A DNA stretch of 64,000 nucleotides from Oncomelania hupensis. Lineage: Eukaryota > Mollusca > Gastropoda > Littorinimorpha > Pomatiopsidae. The stretch covers positions 161,097,814 through 161,161,813 of the forward strand of contig CM072511.1 in NCBI GenBank assembly GCA_036898135.1. The letters run 5' to 3'. Positions 1 through 9,195 of the stretch are shown here, piece after piece (position 1 is the stretch's first letter; each line of letters opens with the position of its first letter). The notes beneath the pieces are model-generated. The model worked only from the letters and a program-made list of their open reading frames with translations, did no database searches and was not told the origin of the DNA. A program made the position numbers and the translations under genes.

Positions 1-1095
1 AGGCTGCAAGTGGGCGCCTCGGGCGCCTTGAGTTAGATCCTGTATGGTCAGCGCCATGAGTTAGATCCTGTGTGGTCAGCGCCATGAGTTAGATCCTGTG
101 TGGTCAGCGCCTTGAGTTAGATCCTGTGTGGTCAGCGCCTTGAGTTAGATCCTGTATCGTCAGCGCCATGAGTTAGATCCTGTATCGTCAGCGCCTTGAG
201 TTAGATCCTGTATGGTCAGCGCCATGAGTTAGATCCTGTATGGTCAGCGCCTTGAGTAGATCCTGTATGGTCAGCGCCTTGAGTTAGATCCTGTATGGTC
301 AGCGCCATGAGTTAGATCCTGTATGGTCAGCGCCATGAGTTAGATCCTGTATGGTCAGCGCCTTGAGTTAGATCCTGTATCGTCAGCGCCATGAGTGAGA
401 TCCTGTATCGTCAGCGCCATGAGTTAGATCCTGTATGGTCAGCGCCTTGAGTTAGATCCTGTATGGTCAGCGCCTTGAGTTAGATCTTGTATCGTCAGCG
501 CCATGAGTTAGATCCTGTATCGTCAGCGCCTTGAGTTAGATCCTGTATGGTCAGCGCCATGAGTTAGATCCTGTATCGTCAGCGCCTTGAGTTAGATCCT
601 GTATGGTCAGCGCCATGATTTAGATCCTGTATGGTCAGCGCCTTGAGTTAGATCCTGTATCGTCAGCACCATGAGTTAGATCCTGTATCGTCAGCGCCAT
701 GAGTTAGATCCTGTATGGTCAGCGCCTTGAGTTAGATCCTGTATGGTCAGCGCCTTGAGTTAGATCCTGTATGGTCAGCGCCTTGAGTTAGATCCTGTAT
801 GGTCAGCGCCTTGAGTTAGATCCTGTGTGGTCAGCGCCTTGAGTTAGATCCTGTATCGTCAGCGCCTTGAGTTAGATCCTGTATGGTCAGCGCCTTGAGT
901 TAGATCCTGTATGGTCAGCGCCTTGAGTTAGATCCTGTATCGTCAGCGCCTTGAGTTAGATCCTGTGTGGTCAGCGCCATGAGTTAGATCCTGTATGGTC
1001 AGCGCCATGAGTTAGATCCTGTGTGGTCAGCGCCTTGAGTTAAATCCTGTATCCTCAGCGCCTTGAGTTAAATCATGTATCGTCAGCGCCTTGAG
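1..1095. repeat. 28-bp minisatellite, about 38 units, SINE-derived
   Basis: A near-perfect tandem array with a unit of 28 bp (core TTAGATCCTGTATGGTCAGC). Units differ mainly at a few positions: ATG or TTG before AGTTAG, and ATGG, ATCG or GTGG before TCAGC. One unit near 250 is a base short. The right edge continues as CCTTGAGCAGCTC, and the left edge begins with a GCCTCGGGCG stretch. Both flanks and the unit itself match the reverse complement of a SINE tail at about 34436-34490. I infer that the array is an internal expansion of one SINE copy. The array may extend to the left beyond the window. Confidence 0.95.
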
Positions 1096-1591
1096 CAGCT
1101 CTTTAGCTATTATAAAAAAAAAGAAGAAAATAAACGCTAATATAACAAGATACAAAGAATGGGAGAAGCCGCTATCCTTCGTTTAAAAAAAAAAATAGCG
1201 CAGAGTGGACGATCAAGCTTGTTGCTGTTGTTATGCCTCTTCCAGCCTGAGTGTGAGTCTTTGACATTGCCCCCTTTCTTTGTCAGTTAGTATCTGGAGC
1301 GTTGTAACAAACCTTTCTCTTCTGCCGCCATGGCCACGAGGGACAGTGGAGATAGGTCAATAATTCATTCTAATAATAAAAGCATCCAAGCGCCCCCCCC
1401 CCTCCCTTTCGAACCTTGTGGCTGCATTCCATATCTATTGTGAGCATACCTCTGTCAGCATCAGTGTAGCTGGTTCAAAACCCTCCTTCAGAGAGGTTGA
1501 TGGTATGAAGACAAGCCACTCGAGAACAAATTGACTCTGTTACATCTTTCTTCTTATCCTTTTGTACAACATACCATTTCCTCTTTCTAAT
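1096..1591. other. Intergenic, A-rich then unique sequence
   Basis: It starts with poly-A stretches that probably end the SINE carrying the minisatellite, and continues with unique sequence including a C-run near 1393-1405. I see no coding region. It ends with CTAAT (1587-1591), the left target duplication of the LTR element that follows. Confidence 0.6.
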
Positions 1592-3110
1592 TGTCACGTG
1601 GGGTTTTATGGGCTCTGCACAATGGAATTATGGACCCTCACGTTTATTCGGTGGGAACGGCTAGTACGTCACCCTATGAATTACTTTAATAAATTTATTT
1701 GTTTAGCTCGTTCTGTGTTAAGGTTGGGATACAGAAATAGATAGAAAAATGGTAAAAGATTACTGTCACACTAGCTTTCACACGGCTATGAATCATATGT
1801 AGTCCAGCCACTTGATAACAGTTAAAATCACACATTTATTTCTTCTACTCTATACAAGATTCTCTAAGTACTAATCTAACTTAAAATGTCTCAGTTACTG
1901 CTAATAGTTCGATCGCTGATAGTCTATGCAGCTGGTCTATCTTCATCGGGCACTTGCTAGTATATCTCATGTAGATTTGGACTACTGTGGTCCGTTTTAC
2001 AGTTTCTGAAGAGTTGGACTACTGTGGTCCTGTTATGATCAGTTTAAGTGCACCTTCGCCTTATGCACTTAACTCATGTGTGGGGTGTTCGAAGTCCTTC
2101 TGTGAGGTAGCTTCTGGTACACCTTTGTCGTTGTGTAGTTGGGTTCCCTTGCCACGCTGTGGGGTCTGACAGGGTGTTTCTTCGGGTATCTCTTTCCGTC
2201 TTGTGCGGTAGAGTCTCCTCGACCAACTAGTCGTTTCTGTGGAGTGGGGCACACAGGATAGCTCGCCTGCTCGTCTGGAATATAAGAGACGAAATTCTGC
2301 ACAACCCTGAATAATCGGTTTGTGCAGAGCGTCTCACTGAAAGCCAAGTAGCCCTCAGTGATAGCTCCACATCTCTACACATAAGCGACGAACATTCTGC
2401 TACTTCCGGGTTCCACTGGAATCTCACTCTAAATTCCTATACATACATAAATATCAATCGTGTCTAACTATACACATACAGAATTAATAATATTATAAAC
2501 ATTCAGTGGTACAGCCACTGGTCTGCAAACATACATATAAGTTAAACAACAGTGGTTCCGTACGGCATACAACATGGCGGCGCAACCGGTCGTGTTTCGC
2601 CTCGTGCTCGGCTCTTCCACGTGGTACGGCAAATTCGGATTAACAATTCACATTTATGCATAGCAATTCCACAAACATAATTTCAACAATAATATAAATA
2701 TATCACGATGAAACAGAAGGGTGTTCATTTACCTGCTTGACAAGTTCAGGCCCGTTGTGACTTGATAGAATTCTATGCTTCTAAGTCCTGCTTCCTGGTC
2801 TAAGTGTGTAGAGATTTCTCTAGCTATCTAGCTGTTCACACTTCGGTGTATTCCTCCCAACTGACCAAAACTGTGCGTGGTTTGGACCCAGTCAAACTGG
2901 CTCCAACCACTTTGCCTAAGCTCTCCCATTGGTTCCAACGGTCCGATTCAAAACTTAAGTGCTGACGTCACTGCGCTGTGTGTGTGGCTCAGGCTCGCAG
3001 TGTGCTGTAATTTAATTGCTGCTGTGTAATAGACTGACTCTCTACTATTACAAAGACTACACAATGCTAAATAGTCAACAAGCAGAGTTAAAACTAGTCC
3101 TAACGCGACA
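1592..3110 (-). repeat. 3' LTR of minus-strand element (1519 bp)
   Basis: Its first 600 bases and last 190 bases are practically identical to the other LTR at 7212-8563. The central part (about 2193-2920) differs greatly, being longer and richer in CG-containing sequence than its partner. It ends exactly at the CTAAT target duplication. Confidence 0.93.
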
Positions 3111-3263
3111 GGCTCCCTCAACTGAAAAAAGGCGATGACTACTGGATTCGACCTTTTTCTACTACAGAGCCTAGTTTAACGCTGCACTATCCTAGGGTCC
3201 TATTTACAAGCTAAGTAAGTTGCTCTACCTGAGCTGCAATGCTGTGCCAGGTAGCTATGGACT

Positions 3264-3905
3264 CTAGTGACAGGGTATTACTGGGCGGGGACGAATTCTG
3301 GTGCTGTGGCCCTTAGTTGTGTTGGGTGGGCGACAGCTGCTGTGTCCTCCACGAGATGGCGACTGAGGTAGTCGGCTCCGTGGTTCTCTTTGCCGGGGAT
3401 GTACTCGATGTGGAATGAGTATGCCTGAAGGGTGAGTGCCCATCTCATCAGGCGAGAGTTCAAAGACTTGGAGGCTGCCAGGAACGATAGTGGTTGGTGG
3501 TCCACCTGAACTGTGAAGTGGGTCCCATACAGGTAGAGTTGGAATTTCTGTATGGCCCAGACTAGTCCAAGGCATTCTTTCTCCGACGTGGCGTAGTGGG
3601 TCTCGGCGGGTCTCAATTTTCTGCTGGCGTAGGCGACAGGGAATAGCGTCTCCGCATTCTTGGGGTCGCGCTGTAGCAGTACTGCTCCGAGGCCTAAGTC
3701 GCTGGCGTCGGTGCGAAGAACGAATGGCTGAGTCAAATCGGGTAGGTGGAGTACTGGCGCCGATGTCATTCTGTCCTTGAGTGTTTGGAATGCTGTCTCG
3801 CATTCGGCTGTCCATACTACTTTGTCCGGGGCGATTTTCCGGGTTCCATTTGTCAGTGTGACGGCGATGCTGTTGTAGTTGTGGATGAGCTTCTTCCGCG
3901 ATGGC
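3264..3905 (-). pseudogene. Remnant of RT thumb/connection plus RNase H
   Basis: This minus-strand frame overlaps the C-terminal tail of the long Gag-Pol frame in a different phase. From about 3895 it reads as the RT thumb/connection (HNYNSIAVTL). It continues into RNase H with LRTDASDLGLGAVLLQ (catalytic Asp), a KEC..L helix with the catalytic Glu, and QVDHQPLSF, ending with an ADYLSRH motif. An ATG-initiated stretch spans 3769-3278. The RT fingers and palm, including YxDD, are absent. The deletion joins the integrase C-terminus to the thumb near 3880-3905 and also shifts the frame. As a result the last 230 or so residues of the upstream frame are out-of-phase readings of this region. Confidence 0.85.
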
Positions 3906-6437
3906 GATGGCTAGCCATGTGTGTGTGCTGGGGGTCGCTGGTCTGTCGATGTATTTCTTGAGGAGATTGATGTGGTGGTATCGGGCTCTCCCGTTCACCT
4001 CTACTTGGTAGACTGTCTTGGATTTCTTGGCAGTCACCCGGTACGGTCCTCTCCAAGCGATGTCCAGCTTGTTGGTTCCACTTGGAAGTAAGAGTAGCAC
4101 TTGATCGCCGACTTGCAGTTCTCTGTCCTTCGCGTGGCGGTTGTAGTACTTCGCCTGACGGGCTCTTGCCTTCTTCAGTGCTTCACCAGCTTTCTTCCAC
4201 GTTGCTTTGAGGGTTTCCTGCAGGTCTGCGACGTACTTGGTGGCACCTCTTGGTGTGTCGTCTATCTTGGCTTCCGTCCAACTTCTGCGTAGGGCTTCTA
4301 GCGGTCCTGCTAGAGGTCTGCCGAATAGCAAGGTTGACGGGGTGTAGCCTGTGGCTGCATGGGGCGTTTCTCTGTATGCGAACAGTGCCGCATTCACGTA
4401 GGTGTCCCACGCTTCTGGATTGTCGTCGGCGACTTTCCTGAGTATGGTGAGAAGGGTTCCATTCAGTCTTTCTACTTGTCCGTTGCTGGCGGGGTGGTAT
4501 GGTGGTGTGCGAATGTGATGAACTTGTATCAACTCGAACACGTCTTGCATCAGGCGGCCGGTGAACTGAGATCCGTTGTCCGTTCTAATGCTGTCCGGGA
4601 ATCCGACTCTGGTAAAGATGGCGATGAGTGCATCTGCAATCTTCTTGGTGTCGATCGCTGGCAATGGGACTGCTTCGCACCACATCGTACATGCGTCGAC
4701 GAGTGTGAGTAGAAATCTGTTCCTCTTCTTGGTCATGGGCAGTGGTCCTACTATGTCTACTGAGACTTGCTGGAATGGCACGCCGACTACTACCGATGGT
4801 CCTAAGGTAACTGGTACGGTGTGATGTCGCGGGGAATATCGTTGACATTGGTGGCAAGATTTCACGTAGCGCGTGACATCCTCCGTGATTCCTGGCCAAT
4901 AGTAGTGTGCGCTGATTCTCTGCACTGTGGCTCCAATTCCCATGTGTCCGCTGAGTGGCATGCTGTGGCCTAATTCTAGTACTTGGGCTCGAAGGGTGGC
5001 TGGTAGTACTAGTTGGGTGTGATCTCCATCTCCTTGTCGATGTAGAACTCCCTCTTCCATGTAGAAGTCTCCCTTGTGCGGGGGTGTGTGCGCCTTGGGT
5101 AGCTTCTGGAAGCACTTCGCTATCGAGGTGTCTTCTTTCTGTGCTGTTTTGATCTCTTCGAGTCCTGGATTCGGAGCGAACTCGGGCTGGGGTGGTGGGG
5201 TTTTAGCTTGGGCCCTGGTTTGCACTGCAGCTATCTCTACAGTTTTGGGGGGCGTGCCTAAGAACACATACCTACAACCTAGCACTAGATCATACAGGGG
5301 TTTCTGTAAAACAGCTGCTTGGATTCGTCCTGTGACGTACCTACTCTCTACTTCGATCCAAGCTATTGGGCAAGTAGTCGTCGGTTTCGTCAAGTCTGCT
5401 CCTTGTAAGTCGACTGTCTTGTCTGTCAAGTCCGCGCGCGATACAAGAGATTCGCTGACTATCGCGTCGTATGATAGACCTGTGTCATACAGACAGTTCG
5501 CTTCTTTTCCGTTGACCTTGACCGTGTCTGTCACCGATGGGTGATCTCCGATTGTGTGTGGCTTGTTACCGCTGCTTTGAGTTAGAACTCTGTGCGCTGG
5601 CCGGCTTTCGCGCTCTTCCCTACGTTGTGCGGCCAACTTGAAACATTCTGCGGTGGAGTGATTGTTTCTGTTGCAGAACGAACAATACCGTCTCTGTTCT
5701 GCGGGACCTCTTTTCCCGAATTCCGTGTTGGGTCCTTTATTTTGCCCAGGTCTGGGGTTATTCGGCTTATTCGCGGTGCGCTCTTCCCGGTTAGGGCTTC
5801 GTTTCTGTGCCTCTTTCCCGTTAGGCTTTAGGTCTCGCCTGAAGCTCTTGGCTTCTCCGTGGGCGGCCACGTACCTATCTGCGACCTTGACCAGATCTTC
5901 CAGTCTTTCCGCGCCCTGCTCTACTGAGAATGTTCTCAGCTCGGGGGTCATGGTTTCCCGTAGCTGTTCCCATACTAACAGTTCTGTCAGTCCATCATAC
6001 GTCTTTGCCGTGGCTGACTGGCTAATCCACTTATCCAGCATTGTGGACAACCGATCCGCGAACTGCGCATAGCTCTCTCCTTTCACTCTCCGGTTGGTGC
6101 GGAACTTTTGCCGGTAGCATTCTCCTGTCAGTTCGAATCCCGTTAGGAGTGCCTCTTTTACTTTGTGATAGTCAGTCACTCTGTCAGTCGGTAGCTTACT
6201 GTAGATGTCATAAGCCTTTCCTCTAAGCCCTTGACTAAGCTTAAAAGACCAATGAGTGGGATCTAGTTTGTACTCTGTTGCTAGACGCTCAAACCTAGTC
6301 AGATAGAGATCTAGACCTTCTTCTCTCTCATTGAATGTTCCCAGTGGGAATGACATTCCTTGTACAGGGTTGGGGGCTACCTCTAGCTGATCTGAGTGGG
6401 GAGGGGTTGAGGAAGAACTTGAAGCTCCTGATCCCAA
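3890..6437 (-). CDS. Gag-protease-integrase polyprotein, truncated
   Basis: The frame runs 6437 to 3264 (1057 codons), but only about the first 830 residues are meaningful. In order they hold a capsid-like region (about residues 30-200), a zinc knuckle CSFCNRNNHSTAEC (Cys252, Cys255, His260, Cys265) and an aspartic protease motif DTG at 318-320. The integrase follows, with HHCC (His491, His498, Cys528, Cys531) and D,D35E (Asp561, Asp620, Glu656). A GPY/chromatin-proximal motif (RGPYRV) is near the end. The N-terminal part of Gag is in another frame (see 6449-6850). Integrase directly after protease is unusual for Ty3/gypsy and is typical of Gmr1-like elements. After the integrase tail the reading is out of phase because RT is deleted. 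Confidence 0.88.
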
Positions 6438-6448
6438 TCTTCTTAGCT

Positions 6449-6850
6449 CTAACTCATGCTGTCTTTCTTTTTCCTTTTCTTCCCTCTCTTTTCTTTTTCT
6501 GCCCTCTCATAATCCCACCTCCTAACTTCTGCATCTCTCTCTGCTGCTACCTTCTTCTGTTCTGCTTCTAGCTCTAATTTCCTCGTTTCTCTCTCTGCCT
6601 CTAATTTCTTCTGCTCTGCTTCTAATTTCTTCTGCTCTAGTTCTAATTTCTTTTGCTCTGCTTCTAGTTCCGCTTTTCTCTGTTCTGCTTCGAGTTTCTT
6701 CGCCTCTCTCTCTGCTGCTCTCTCTGCCTTAGCTTCCTGTTTCTCTACCTCTGCATTGATATACGCAATTAGGTCTGCCCCTGCTAAGTGTAAAGCTTCT
6801 CCTAGTTCCTTGAAACGCAATCTCAAGGCCACGGGGTCCGACATTGTCAA
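6449..6850 (-). CDS. Gag N-terminal coiled-coil segment (frameshifted)
   Basis: 133 residues starting at MTMSDPVALRLRF. A short helical head (VALRLRFKELGEALHLAGAD) is followed by a long run of Glu/Lys/Ala/Leu heptad-like repeats, clearly a coiled coil. It lines up with the coiled-coil head of Gag in the related element at 13990 and 19898, where it is fused to the capsid. Here it ends in a stop 12 bases before the long Gag-Pol frame, which lies in another phase. The charged repeat continues upstream of 6437 in that second phase. I infer an indel in the A-rich stretch about 6465-6510, or a programmed shift. The indel is more likely because the related intact element has no shift. Confidence 0.75.
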   Translation of the reverse strand: MTMSDPVALRLRFKELGEALHLAGADLIAYINAEVEKQEAKAERAAEREAKKLEAEQRKAELEAEQKKLELEQKKLEAEQKKLEAERETRKLELEAEQKKVAAERDAEVRRWDYERAEKEKRGKKRKKKDSMS

Positions 6851-7211
6851 ACGTGTCTATGAACAACATCTGAATCACGTGGAATACCAAAACACTAGCA
6901 ATATTGCAAGTCAATAACAACAATGCAAAGACAATCAAATTCGTAATCAATAATAGAATAAAACAAGAGTCAAATGGCATACAACAGTTATTTAAGCAAA
7001 ACCTGCAAAAGAACAATGCAACATACAGGCACAAAAATAATTGAAGCAAAAAAGTTTTTAACTAAAGAATAGTGCACCACAACTGATCAGTGTTATACTC
7101 TTACACTATTCTAAGTTATTCTACTTCTACTGTTATCTAATTTTATTGTACTTAGGTCCGGTTATACCAATTCCTATTATACACAGATCCTGGCAGGCTC
7201 GCCAATTAAAG
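6851..7211 (-). other. 5' leader and primer binding site
   Basis: Untranslated leader between the 5' LTR and Gag, read on the minus strand. Within ten bases of the LTR lies TGGCGAGCCTGCCAGG, which starts with TGG as expected for pairing to a tRNA 3' CCA end. I do not assign the primer tRNA. The rest is AT-rich with no coding evidence. Confidence 0.6.
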
Positions 7212-8563
7212 TGTCACGTGGGGTTTTATGGGCTCTGCACAATGGAATTATGGACCCTCACGTTTATTCGGTGGGAACGGCTAGTACGTCACCCTATGAA
7301 TTACTTTAATAAATTTATTTGTTTAGCTCGTTCTGTGTTAAGGTTGGGATACAGAAATAGATAGAAAAATGGTAAAAGATTACTGTCACACTAGCTTTCA
7401 CACGGCTATGAATCATATGTAGTCCAGCCACTTGATAACAGTTAAAATCACACATTTATTTCTTCTACTCTATACAAGATTCTCTAAGTACTAATCTAAC
7501 TTAAAATGTCTCAGTTACTGCTAATAGTTCGATCGCTGATAGTCTATGCAGCTGTTCTATCTTCATCGGGCACTTGCTAGTATATCTCATGTAGATTTGG
7601 ACTACTGTGGTCCGTTTTACAGTTTCTGAAGAGTTGGACTACTGTGGTCCTGTTATGATCAGTTTAAGTGCACCTTCGCCTTATGCACTTAACTCATGTG
7701 TGGGGTGTTCGAAGTCCTTCTGTGAGGTAGCTTCTGGTACACCTTTGTCGTTGTGTAGTTGGGTTCCCTTGCCACGCTGTGGGGTCTGACAGGGTGTTTC
7801 TTCGGGTATCTCCCGACTCGGTAGTCTCCTCGACCAACTCGTTTCTGTGGATGGTGGGGGCGGATATAGTCTCTCTCGTCTGCAATAAGAGACCAACCCT
7901 GAATAATCGGTTTGTGCAGAGCGTCTCACTGAAAGCCAAGTACTCAGTCACATATCTCACATCTCTATACATACGAAGAACTCTACTAATTCCAATTCCT
8001 ACTACTCTCATCTATCTCTAAACACATACTTAATAAAAAAACATGTTACAAACATACACAAACACACATGGTGTCCATACAACATGGCGGTTGCAAACAT
8101 GTGTTTATGTGTGTTGGACCACTCTGCGGGAACTTTATAAAAAAAAATATAAAATTATAATACATATTCAAACATAATTAAAAACATTTTAATTTATATA
8201 TAGTTAAATGATTGAAAGAAGTGAATTTATTTTAAGTTATTGTTCAGTTAGAATTCTATGCAAGTAGCTGCTTCCTGTCTAAGTGTAAGATTTCTCTAGC
8301 TATCTAGCTGTTCACACTTCGGTGTATTCCTCCCAACTGACCAAAATGGCGGTTTGATTTGGACTGCTCCAAGCTCTCCCATTGGTTCCAACGGTCCGAT
8401 TCAAAACTTAAGTGCTGACGTCACTGCGCTGTGTGTGTGGCTCAGGCTCGCAGTGTGCTGTAATTTAATTGCTGCTGTGTAATAGACTGACTCTCTACTA
8501 TTACAAAGACTACACAATGCTAAATAGTCAACAAGCAGAGTTAAAACTAGTCCTAACGCGACA
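7212..8563 (-). repeat. 5' LTR of minus-strand element (1352 bp)
   Basis: It is followed on the plus strand by the CTAAT target duplication at 8564-8568. The outer portions match the LTR at 1592-3110 almost base for base. The centre (about 7813-8370) is shorter, AT-richer and looks like a heavily deleted version of the partner. Confidence 0.93.
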
Positions 8564-8790
8564 CTAATAGCCTGTTTTCATTGAAAGGCTCGTAGAGGTT
8601 CAAACACTTTTGTTCGAGGTTCTTAGATCCCGAACCTAGGTTGCTGAACCTGTCGGACAAAAAAAAAAGGTTTAGGAACCTAGGTTCGGGATCTGAGAAC
8701 CTCCCACGAACCTTCCACGAACCTTCCACGAATGTTGTAATGCAGACAGGCCATATAGTGGTATAATCTGGTGACGTGCATATAGATTTT
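8564..8790. repeat. Unique flank with a 27-bp inverted repeat
   Basis: The arms 8616-8642 and 8677-8703 are inverted copies with one mismatch, separated by 34 bases including an A-run. The motif ACGAACCTTCC then repeats. It could be a small foldback element or a hairpin RNA source. The segment ends with GCATATAGATTT (8779-8790), the left target duplication of the LINE. Confidence 0.7.
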
Positions 8791-8832
8791 TATTTATTTA
8801 ATTTATCGTCTCTTCACATATGTGATATTAGA

Positions 8833-8925
<93 letters not shown>

Positions 8926-9195
8926 TTTTAACAAAAAAAAAAAAAAAAAAAAACACGCACACACACACACACAACAAAAAACAACTAAAAACACATAAAT
9001 ACAGATTTTAAAAAAAAAAAAAAAAAAAACGTGAAATAAAATTTGGGGTACTGCTGATCTGTGCTGTAGAAAGGGATGGGGAGGGGGGGGGGGATGGATA
9101 GGGGAGGAATGGAGAGGGAATGTTTCTATCATCTACCAGTGCCCGTAATTTTTGCCGGCGCTTATCCGGACCGTTACAAAAGGGAATTGGCAAAA
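8791..9195 (-). other. LINE 3' UTR with CT/GA microsatellite and A-runs
   Basis: The region after the LINE stop codon on the minus strand. It contains a pure CT microsatellite (about 8836-8915), an A-run (about 8932-8953), a short AC tract and a second A-run (9010-9028). The terminal bases before the target duplication are AT-rich and resemble a LINE tail. Confidence 0.75.

Larger units (their letters stand above)
1592..8563 (-). mobile_element. Gmr1-like Ty3/gypsy LTR retrotransposon lacking RT core
   Basis: A complete insertion read on the minus strand. Terminal repeats lie at 1592-3110 (3' LTR) and 7212-8563 (5' LTR), each with TG...CA ends on the coding strand. A 5-bp direct duplication CTAAT flanks it at 1587-1591 and 8564-8568. 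A candidate primer binding site (TGGCGAGCCTGCCAGG) lies a few bases inside the 5' LTR, and a purine-rich tract (TTGAGGGAGCC) directly precedes the 3' LTR. The internal order is Gag, protease, integrase and then RNase H. The reverse transcriptase palm and fingers are missing, so this copy cannot be autonomous. The order fits the Gmr1 group of Ty3/gypsy elements. Confidence 0.93.

Noticed and set aside
1..1095. Regularly spaced repeats as a possible CRISPR array
   Set aside because: The repeats are contiguous 28-bp units without unique spacers, the context is eukaryotic, and the unit matches a SINE.
8803..9132. 109-codon minus-strand frame
   Set aside because: Driven by the CT microsatellite and A-runs in the LINE 3' UTR.
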